This document shows positions 1 to 5,095 of a stretch of DNA of 7,269 bases, piece by piece. The stretch is from contig CANGMW010000131.1 in assembly GCA_947454695.1 (NCBI GenBank), positions 1 through 7,269 on the forward strand, given 5' to 3'. This DNA is from Comamonadaceae bacterium. GTDB lineage: Bacteria; Pseudomonadota; Gammaproteobacteria; Burkholderiales; Burkholderiaceae_C. Each line of letters starts with the position of its first letter. The first letter of the stretch is position 1. The position numbers were made by a program, and so were the translations under genes. A model generated the notes under the pieces. The model was not told the origin of the DNA. It worked only from the letters and a program-made list of their open reading frames with translations, and ran no database searches.

Positions 1-537
1 AAAGGCAGCCTCGCCCCCGAAGGCGCGCTCATCAAAGTGGCGGGCTTGAAGAGCCTGGTGTTTGAAGGCCCGGCCCGTGTGTTTGAAAACGAGGAAGACG
101 CGTTCGAGGCCGTCTCGCACCGCCAGTACCAGGCCGGCGAAGTGCTGGTGATCCGCAACGAAGGCCCCAAGGGCGGCCCCGGCATGCGCGAGATGCTGGG
201 TGTCACCGCGCTGGTCTACGGACAAGGCATGGGCGAGAAAGTGGCCCTGCTCACCGACGGGCGTTTCTCAGGCGCCACGCGCGGCATGATGGTGGGCTAC
301 ATCGGCCCCGAGGCCGCACTGGGCGGACCGATTGCCTATGTGCGCAATGGCGACAAAATTCGCCTCGATGCCACTACCGGCACGCTGGATGTACTGGTCG
401 ATGACACCGTCTGGCAGCAGCGCCTGCGTGAACCTTTAGCGCGCCCGACCGAGCGACTCTCCGGCGTACTGGAGAAATACGCGCAACTTGTCTCTCCGGC
501 TCGCGTGGGCGCGGTCACGCACCGCGGCGGCGCATGA
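1..537 (+). CDS. ilvD: Dihydroxy-acid dehydratase (IlvD/Edd family), C-terminal part, 5' end cut by window
   Basis: The reading frame is open from base 1 and gives the last 178 residues of a protein whose family is usually about 550-620 residues long. Visible family signatures are GSLAPEGA near the window edge, the EGPKGGPGMREM block (about residues 53-64 of the fragment), and TDGRFSGATRG, whose serine (bases 268-270) corresponds to the proposed catalytic serine of IlvD. The family removes water from 2,3-dihydroxy acids to give 2-keto acids in the cytoplasm, using an Fe-S cluster; the cluster cysteines lie in the missing N-terminal part. Classical IlvD acts in valine/isoleucine synthesis, but close paralogues dehydrate sugar acids. 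The coupled beta-hydroxyacid dehydrogenase downstream makes a catabolic role possible. The family is secure; the substrate and the ilvD symbol are less so. The stop codon overlaps the next start. Confidence 0.9.
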   Translation, partial: KGSLAPEGALIKVAGLKSLVFEGPARVFENEEDAFEAVSHRQYQAGEVLVIRNEGPKGGPGMREMLGVTALVYGQGMGEKVALLTDGRFSGATRGMMVGYIGPEAALGGPIAYVRNGDKIRLDATTGTLDVLVDDTVWQQRLREPLARPTERLSGVLEKYAQLVSPARVGAVTHRGGA

Positions 538-1454
538 AGCTGGCGTTTTGCGGCCTGGGCCTGATGGGCCTGCCCATGGCGCACCGCCTGCTCGACGCCG
601 GCCACACGCTCAAAGTCTGGAACCGCACGGCCGCCAAAGCCGCTGAGCTGGTGGCCCGTGGCGCCGAGTGTTGCGACACCCCGGCCGCCGCCGCACACGG
701 TGTGGACGGCGTGCTCCTGTGCCTGTACGACGCGGCCTCGGTCGAGGCCGTTGTGTTTGGCACCGAGGGCATTGCGACGGCCCGCGGTCTGCATTGGCTG
801 GGCGACCACACCAGCATCACGCCGCAGGTGTCACGCGAACTCGCACAGCGCTTGCAAGAGGCCAGCGGCGCCGTCTGGTACGACGCCCCGGTCTCCGGCG
901 GCGTGGGTGGTGTGCGCGCTGGGACGCTTGCCGTCATGGCCGGTGGCGACTTGCGGCACTGGGCCGATTTTGAAGCCGCGGTACGTGCTTATGCGGGCAA
1001 CATTACCCACATGGGTGCGAGCGGCACCGGGCAGGCGGCCAAGCTATGCAACCAGGTGATCGTGGCCAGCACCGTGGCGGCCATCGCTGAAGCCGTGGGG
1101 CTGGCGCGGCGCAACGGCATCGACCCGGCCCAGTTGGTCCAGGCCTTGCGGGGCGGCTGGGCCGACTCCAAACCCTTTCAGGTGTTTGTGCCGCGCATGG
1201 CCCAGGCGCAGGCCCAGTCCATCGGCGCCTTATCGACCATGCACAAGGATGTGGACACCATCATGGCCGTGGCCCAGCGCAGCGGCGCGCGCATGCCCAT
1301 GACCACCCAAGTCCAGGCCTTGATGCAAGAAGCCACGGCGATGGGGCTGGGGCCGGCGGAGTTGTCAGCCCTGGTGAGCATCGTGTTGCCCGAACTGAGC
1401 GCCGCGTTTCTCCAGCAGGCTAAGGACTTGGGTGCGCCGACACAAGGTGCTTGA
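534..1454 (+). CDS. NAD(P)-dependent beta-hydroxyacid dehydrogenase (3-hydroxyisobutyrate dehydrogenase family)
   Basis: This 306-residue protein has the usual length for the family. The N-terminus carries the Rossmann dinucleotide motif GLGLMG (residues 7-12), with WNRT at the end of the second strand (29-32). The substrate-binding motif DAPVSGG is at 117-123, followed by GTLAVMAGG. The catalytic-lysine block GxxGxxxKLxNQ is present with Lys170, and MHKD (236-239) gives the conserved C-terminal lysine and aspartate. The family oxidises or reduces a beta-hydroxy acid (3-hydroxyisobutyrate, tartronate semialdehyde, 2-hydroxymethylglutarate and others) in the cytoplasm; the substrate cannot be read from sequence. 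Arg31 after the second strand could favour NADP, but this is weak evidence. The ATG lies inside the ATGA overlap with the upstream dehydratase and there is no good ribosome binding site, so translation is probably coupled. Confidence 0.93.
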   Translation: MKLAFCGLGLMGLPMAHRLLDAGHTLKVWNRTAAKAAELVARGAECCDTPAAAAHGVDGVLLCLYDAASVEAVVFGTEGIATARGLHWLGDHTSITPQVSRELAQRLQEASGAVWYDAPVSGGVGGVRAGTLAVMAGGDLRHWADFEAAVRAYAGNITHMGASGTGQAAKLCNQVIVASTVAAIAEAVGLARRNGIDPAQLVQALRGGWADSKPFQVFVPRMAQAQAQSIGALSTMHKDVDTIMAVAQRSGARMPMTTQVQALMQEATAMGLGPAELSALVSIVLPELSAAFLQQAKDLGAPTQGA

Positions 1455-1462
1455 TTTGGCTT

Positions 1463-1494
1463 GTCATGCATCAGGACCCGTTCGTCATGAATCA
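1463..1494. repeat. Pair of near-identical 11-mers, 21 bases apart
   Basis: GTCATGCATCA (1463-1473) and GTCATGAATCA (1484-1494) differ at one base and start 21 bases apart, about two helical turns. They lie just after the dehydrogenase stop codon and well upstream of the Bug gene. They could be a regulator's direct-repeat half-sites, but short words like this also occur by chance. Confidence 0.3.
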
Positions 1495-1521
1495 CCTTCA
1501 CTTTCAGGATGCATAACTACC

Positions 1522-1579
1522 CGTTCGGGCTGAGCCTGTCGAAGCCCCTGCCAGCCCTTCGACAAGCTCAGGGCGAGCG
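1522..1579. repeat. Dispersed REP-like intergenic inverted repeat
   Basis: The left arm (1522-1544) and right arm (1557-1579) are 23 bases each. The left arm matches the reverse complement of the right arm at 19 of 23 positions, around a 12-base loop. The arms contain the core CTGAGC-x-TGTCGAAG. Repeats of this type are scattered in intergenic DNA of many Comamonadaceae and other bacteria. They often yield spurious peptide annotations containing FGLSLSK and LRQAQGER, and an in-frame extension of the downstream Bug gene reads through exactly these. The element can fold as an imperfect hairpin and might end or stabilise transcripts of the upstream dehydratase-dehydrogenase pair, but it has no T tract. 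Confidence 0.75.
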
Positions 1580-1626
1580 TTTGGGACTTCCAAGGACCCC
1601 ATCAAAAAACGGCGGGTCATCGCATA

Positions 1627-1642
1627 GGCTTTTGCAAAAGCC
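1627..1642. promoter_or_regulatory. Perfect 16-base palindrome, candidate operator for the Bug gene
   Basis: GGCTTTTGCAAAAGCC is identical to its own reverse complement, with no loop, so it looks more like a site for a dimeric DNA-binding protein than an RNA hairpin. It ends 31 bases before the ATG of the solute-binding protein and two bases before a TAAAAT hexamer. If that hexamer is the -10 box, the palindrome fills the spacer between -35 and -10, a common operator position. The cognate regulator is not in the window. Confidence 0.5.
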
Positions 1643-1644
1643 AC

Positions 1645-1650
1645 TAAAAT
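1645..1650 (+). promoter_or_regulatory. Possible -10 box for the Bug gene
   Basis: TAAAAT matches the sigma-70 -10 consensus at five of six positions and would give a short leader of about 15-20 bases. No convincing -35 hexamer lies 16-18 bases upstream, so if the promoter is real it may need an activator. Confidence 0.35.
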
Positions 1651-1664
1651 TTTGTAAACACTTT

Positions 1665-1668
1665 GGAG
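1665..1668 (+). promoter_or_regulatory. Ribosome binding site deciding the Bug gene start
   Basis: GGAG lies five bases before the ATG at 1674. This, with the signal peptide beginning at that codon, fixes the start. An in-frame ATG at 1509 would add 55 residues encoded by the dispersed repeat and must be wrong. Confidence 0.7.
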
Positions 1669-1673
1669 TCCCC

Positions 1674-2639
1674 ATGAAATTCAAGTTCTCTCTTGCCGGT
1701 GTGGCCCTCGCGCTGTGCACCCTGTTGGGCAGCGCGCATGCTGATCCGCAAACCATCAAAGTTCTGGTGGGTTTCCCGCCCGGCGGTGGCACCGACGCCA
1801 TTGCGCGCGTGCTGGCTGAAAAACTCAAAGACCAGCTCGGCGCCAACGTGGTGGTGGAGAACAAAGCCGGCGCCGGCGGCCAATTGGCGGCGCAAGCACT
1901 CAAGGCCTCGCCCGCTGATGGCAGCGTGCTGTTCTTCTCGCATGACCACACCATCTCCATCCTGCCCCAGGTCGTGAAAAACCCGGGCTACCACTCGGCC
2001 ACTGACTTCGTCCCGGTGGTGGGTATCGCCACCTTTGCCAATGGTCTGGCCCTGTCCAGCGGCACGCCGGCCAAAACCTTTCAGGAATACATCCAGTGGG
2101 TAAAGGACAAAGGTCAAGGCCACGGCAACATCGGCATCCCGGCACCGGCCTCGATCCCTGAATTTTTGGTCAAGGTCATCGCCAAGAAAAACAAACTCGA
2201 CATTCAAGCCGCCCCCTACCGCGGTGGTGCGCCGCTCATGGCCGACATGCTGGGCAACCAGGTGCCCGCCGGTCTGGCTGGCGTGAATGACTTCCTGGAA
2301 AACATCCGCGCCGGTAAATTCCGCATGGTCGCGGTGATCGGTGACAAGCGTCAAGCCATCCTGCCCGACGTACCCACCTTTGCCGAACTGGGCATGCCCG
2401 GCTTTGAAGACCTGGCTTACTACGGCTTCTTTGCGCCCGCTGGAACGCCCAAAGCCATCATCGACCGCTACTCCGAAGCGATTGCCAAAATCATCGCGCA
2501 ACCCGAAGTGAAAGATCGTCTGACCAGCATGGGCATCACCGTGGTCCACATGACACCGCAAAAATTTGCCAGCCATGTGAACAGCTACACCCAACACTGG
2601 GAAGAGATCATCCGCACCAACGGGTTTGCGGCCCCCTGA
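1674..2639 (+). CDS. Bug-family tripartite tricarboxylate transporter substrate-binding protein (orphan)
   Basis: This 321-residue periplasmic protein has a typical Sec signal peptide: MKFKF, a hydrophobic core, and AHA before a likely cleavage between residues 23 and 24. Bug-family signatures follow in order: VGFPPGGGTDAIAR (about 32-45), VVVENKAGAGG (59-69), the YRGGAPLMADMLGNQV block in the middle, and LPDVPTFAELGMPGFE towards the C-terminus. Bug receptors bind carboxylates, amino acids, nicotinate and similar small organic acids, and in some cases deliver them to a TctAB membrane transporter. No TctA or TctB gene is present here, so this is one of the many stand-alone Bug genes of Burkholderiales. 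The ligand is unknown; the dehydratase and dehydrogenase upstream suggest a hydroxy or sugar acid, by context only. The gene is followed by a strong terminator and preceded by a palindrome, so it is probably its own transcription unit. Confidence 0.93.
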   Translation: MKFKFSLAGVALALCTLLGSAHADPQTIKVLVGFPPGGGTDAIARVLAEKLKDQLGANVVVENKAGAGGQLAAQALKASPADGSVLFFSHDHTISILPQVVKNPGYHSATDFVPVVGIATFANGLALSSGTPAKTFQEYIQWVKDKGQGHGNIGIPAPASIPEFLVKVIAKKNKLDIQAAPYRGGAPLMADMLGNQVPAGLAGVNDFLENIRAGKFRMVAVIGDKRQAILPDVPTFAELGMPGFEDLAYYGFFAPAGTPKAIIDRYSEAIAKIIAQPEVKDRLTSMGITVVHMTPQKFASHVNSYTQHWEEIIRTNGFAAP

Positions 2640-2653
2640 GCTTGAACCGGCAC

Positions 2654-4024
2654 ATGACAACAGGCGCTCACAGGCCACTGTGGCGCCTGTTTTTTTATCT
2701 GGGCGTATCGTCTTTAATCCTCGCCCTTTTATCGTGTGGCGGCGGCGGTGGGAGTGCTGGCTCTAATCAGGGCAACAACACGACTGCAGACACGCCGGTT
2801 TGGGCAAGCACGTCTGTCACGCCTTACTCACCCCTTTTTAATTACGCCGCAGGGGACATCAATGGCGATGGTCTTGAAGATGTGATCGTCAGTGGCTGGA
2901 TTGCTGTGGGGGGCGATTACACCGGGTCGCCCAACCCGGGCCATGGCGGTTGGTCGGGCCATTACAACCCCAAGATGACGGTGCGTGTATTGATCCAGCA
3001 AAGTGATGGCCGTCTGCGTGATGACACGGCGCAATGGATCAACGACAACCAGATCTGGGGCTCCAACCGTGTGTTGATCGCCGACCTGGACGGCGATGGC
3101 GGGCCCGATATTGTCTTGCCCGGCTTTCAAGACACCGGCGACTTCGCCCCGGTCCCCAGTGTGATTTATTGGCATGCCGGTGATCACTATGTACGTGATA
3201 ACAGCGCCCTGCCAACCCCCGTCTGGGCGCATGGCGGATGTCTGTTGGACATTGATCAGGATGGTCGACTGGACATCCTCATGGGTACGGGTACCGGTGG
3301 TGTTTGGCACAACCAGGGGGGACGGAATTTTGTATTCGACAATGGTGCCATCGACAACGCGGGGGCGAGTTGCACGTCCGACATCAACCCTGCCTCCGGG
3401 CAGCAAATGGTGGTCTCGGGCAACAACTACAGCAACGACGGAAAACGCGACAACATTTACCGCCTCAGCAACAACGGGCAACGACTGTCGAGTTTTGGTT
3501 TGCCGGGCACGGAGCTGGCGGTCGATACCGACGACACCGGCTTGTTGCTGGTGGACATCGACGGTGACGGACTCAAGGATCTGGTGGTTTCGGGCATTGG
3601 TCCAAGCGGTAAACGCCGTGTCTACCGCAATACGGGGGATTGGTCTTTTGTAGATTACTCGTCCCAATGGCTGGTTGGTGTGGATACCCTGTCCTATAAC
3701 CAGGTCACCTCACGCACCCTCACCGTTAAATCGGCTCAGTATGTTTTTCTCAGCGGGGCCGAGGCAGACACGGTGTTCAGTCTGTCCGAGCATGGTCTGA
3801 CACCTGTACGTCCAGATCGCTTTGTCTCGGTAGCTCGGCAAATTTCAACCAGCAAAGGTTTTAGCTATGCAGCCGACGACTACCAATCCGGCTTTGTCTA
3901 CCAAAGCACGGCATTGGGCGGCTTTGGATTGCTCGCGCCGGTGCACATCAAAAACACCCTATGTCCGGAGGTCAACTTCCCCCCGAGCTGTACGGTCATG
4001 CAGTTTTACTCTGCGCAGTATTGA
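2654..4024 (+). CDS. FG-GAP/VCBS-repeat lipoprotein
   Basis: From the ATG at 2654 this is a 456-residue protein. The N-terminus has HRPLWR, a hydrophobic stretch (about residues 12-27) and a lipobox LLSC with Cys28, followed by a glycine/serine/asparagine linker, so it should be an exported lipoprotein. Four calcium-binding-type DxDxDGxxD motifs are visible at residues 68-76 (DINGDGLED), 144-152, 199-207 and 301-309, each followed by a hydrophobic strand. This is the FG-GAP/VCBS signature and implies a beta-propeller-like fold. The last 145 residues have no clear motif apart from two cysteines near the C-terminus. Such proteins often bind partners or surfaces; the function here is unknown. 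A TTG start at 2642 would add four residues. The ribosome binding site is poor and a terminator hairpin sits at codons 3-15. Third codon positions look more AT-rich than in the neighbouring genes. Confidence 0.85.
   Translation: MTTGAHRPLWRLFFYLGVSSLILALLSCGGGGGSAGSNQGNNTTADTPVWASTSVTPYSPLFNYAAGDINGDGLEDVIVSGWIAVGGDYTGSPNPGHGGWSGHYNPKMTVRVLIQQSDGRLRDDTAQWINDNQIWGSNRVLIADLDGDGGPDIVLPGFQDTGDFAPVPSVIYWHAGDHYVRDNSALPTPVWAHGGCLLDIDQDGRLDILMGTGTGGVWHNQGGRNFVFDNGAIDNAGASCTSDINPASGQQMVVSGNNYSNDGKRDNIYRLSNNGQRLSSFGLPGTELAVDTDDTGLLLVDIDGDGLKDLVVSGIGPSGKRRVYRNTGDWSFVDYSSQWLVGVDTLSYNQVTSRTLTVKSAQYVFLSGAEADTVFSLSEHGLTPVRPDRFVSVARQISTSKGFSYAADDYQSGFVYQSTALGGFGLLAPVHIKNTLCPEVNFPPSCTVMQFYSAQY
2660..2696 (+). 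terminator. Strong rho-independent terminator after the Bug gene
   Basis: ACAGGCGC (2660-2667) pairs with GCGCCTGT (2683-2690). Inside it, CACAG (2669-2673) pairs with CTGTG (2678-2682) around a GCCA loop, with a single bulged T at 2668. This gives a stem of 13 base pairs, followed at once by a run of Ts (2690-2696). It starts 20 bases after the Bug stop codon, the standard place. Unusually, it lies inside the signal-peptide coding region of the next gene. Confidence 0.88.
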
Positions 4025-4051
4025 TACCTGAGTCCTCTCGTTTTACCCTAG

Positions 4052-4085
4052 ACTGGGAGGTACAAATTGTCCTTGCAATCCCAGT
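4052..4085. repeat. Inverted repeat upstream of the crotonase gene
   Basis: ACTGGGA (4052-4058) and TCCCAGT (4079-4085) are perfect inverted arms around a 20-base loop that is AT-rich in part. No T tract follows directly, so it is not a standard terminator. It may be an operator or leader structure of the crotonase gene. I saw no confident promoter in the 97-base gap between the lipoprotein and crotonase genes. Confidence 0.35.
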
Positions 4086-4106
4086 AAAAATTGAGCTCGT
4101 TTTTTC

Positions 4107-4113
4107 AGAGGAG
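4107..4113 (+). promoter_or_regulatory. Strong ribosome binding site of the crotonase gene
   Basis: AGAGGAG lies eight bases before the ATG at 4122. It is the best Shine-Dalgarno match in the window and supports this start, and a fresh translation unit rather than coupling to the lipoprotein gene. Confidence 0.75.
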
Positions 4114-4121
4114 CGATCACC

Positions 4122-5045
4122 ATGCCCACGTTCTCCACCTTGCGCATCGACCAAGACGCCCAGCACCCGCGCGTCGCCCGCCTGCTGCTCAACCGGCCCG
4201 AACGGCTCAACGCGATCAACAACGAAATGCCGCGTGAAATCCGCGAGGCGGTGGAGTGGGCCAATGCCAATGACGAGGTGCATGTGATCGTGGTCGAAGG
4301 CGCGGGCAAAGGGTTTTGCGGCGGCTATGACCTGCAACACTTTGGCGAAGGCACGATCGACCACCCCTGCCAGCAAGAGCGCAATCCCTGGGACCCGATG
4401 GTGGACTACGCCTTCATGAAGCGCAACACCGAAGACTTCATGTCGCTGTGGAAAAGCCCCAAGCCCACCATCGCCAAAGTGCACGGCTACGCGGCAGCCG
4501 GCGGCAGCGACATCGCGCTGTGTTGCGACCTGCTGGTGATGGCGCAAGACGCGCGCATCGGCTACATGCCCACGCGGGTGTGGGGCTGCCCCACCACCGC
4601 CATGTGGACCTACCGCCTGGGCGCCACACGCGCCAAGCAGCTCATGTTCACCGGCGACACCATTGACGGCCTCACCGCCGCGAACTGGGGCCTGGCCAAC
4701 GAGGCCGTGCCGCTGGACCAGTTGGAAGCGCATACCCTGGCATTGGCGCAGCGGATTGCCGGCGTGCCGCGTTCGCACCTGGCCATGCACAAGATGGTCG
4801 TCAACCAGGTCATGCAGACCATGGGCCTGGAGCAAAGCCAGATGATGGCCACCCTGTTTGACGGCATCACCCGCCATAACCCGGAGGGGATGTGGTTTCG
4901 CCGCTATGCGCAGCAGGAAGGCTTCAAGGCCGCGGTGCAATGGCGCGACAGCGGCCAGCCGATTCCTGAGGGCGATGAAGCGCGTGCCTTGGTTGCGCAA
5001 ATGGATGCGCAACGCCAAAAAAATGCTGATCCGGGCCAGGCCTGA
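4122..5045 (+). CDS. Crotonase/enoyl-CoA hydratase family protein with atypical active site
   Basis: At 307 residues this is longer than a typical 260-residue hydratase. The crotonase fold signatures are clear: LLLNRPERLNAIN (21-33), the first oxyanion-hole segment GKGFCGGYDL (62-71), the second KVHGYAAAGGSDIALCCD (119-136), and the downstream helix with YRLGATRAKQLMFTG. Between the oxyanion segments lies an insert with WDPMVDY (90-96) and FMSLWKSPKPT, and PTRVWG (150-155) follows. This combination matches a distinct long subfamily annotated in actinobacteria and proteobacteria as 'enoyl-CoA hydratase'. The two catalytic glutamates of rat mitochondrial hydratase (Glu144, Glu164) are not conserved: Asp130 stands at the first position, and Pro150 or Thr151 at the second. 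Binding of an acyl-CoA substrate in the cytoplasm is very likely; simple hydratase activity is doubtful, and an isomerase, hydrolase or lyase is possible. Confidence 0.9.
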   Translation: MPTFSTLRIDQDAQHPRVARLLLNRPERLNAINNEMPREIREAVEWANANDEVHVIVVEGAGKGFCGGYDLQHFGEGTIDHPCQQERNPWDPMVDYAFMKRNTEDFMSLWKSPKPTIAKVHGYAAAGGSDIALCCDLLVMAQDARIGYMPTRVWGCPTTAMWTYRLGATRAKQLMFTGDTIDGLTAANWGLANEAVPLDQLEAHTLALAQRIAGVPRSHLAMHKMVVNQVMQTMGLEQSQMMATLFDGITRHNPEGMWFRRYAQQEGFKAAVQWRDSGQPIPEGDEARALVAQMDAQRQKNADPGQA

Positions 5046-5084
5046 TCACGCCTCAGTTGTTACCCTCACGCTTTGCATTGATGA

Positions 5085-5088
5085 AAGG
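5085..5088 (+). promoter_or_regulatory. Ribosome binding site deciding the carboxypeptidase start
   Basis: AAGG lies seven bases before the ATG at 5096. In-frame starts at 5057 (TTG) and 5081 (ATG) lack a comparable site and would put extra residues ahead of the natural signal peptide. Confidence 0.5.
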
Positions 5089-5095
5089 CTCCCCC

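Noticed and set aside
1509..1673. N-terminal extension of the Bug gene from ATG 1509
   Set aside because: The extension is encoded by the dispersed inverted repeat, and the true signal peptide and GGAG site point to ATG 1674.
1644..2678. Long open frame (344 codons) on the minus strand across the Bug gene
   Set aside because: It is entirely antisense to a protein with a signal peptide and clear family motifs. Its translation shows no recognisable domain, as expected for the shadow of a GC-rich gene.
2828..3667. Open frame (279 codons) on the minus strand across the lipoprotein gene
   Set aside because: The plus strand carries four regular DxDxDGxxD motifs and a lipobox. The antisense frame has no motif, signal or ribosome binding site that I can support.
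4091..4105. Possible terminator after the lipoprotein gene (GAGCTC followed by a T run)
   Set aside because: GAGCTC is only a six-base palindrome without a loop, too small for a stem, and the T run leads straight into the ribosome binding site of the crotonase gene.
3996..5018. Long open frame (340 codons) on the minus strand across the crotonase gene
   Set aside because: It is antisense to a well-supported crotonase with a strong ribosome binding site. The translation is rich in His, Gly and Val in the pattern of a reverse-frame shadow.
5057..5095. Earlier starts (TTG 5057, ATG 5081) for the carboxypeptidase
   Set aside because: No ribosome binding site precedes them. ATG 5096 has AAGG at good spacing and begins a standard signal peptide.
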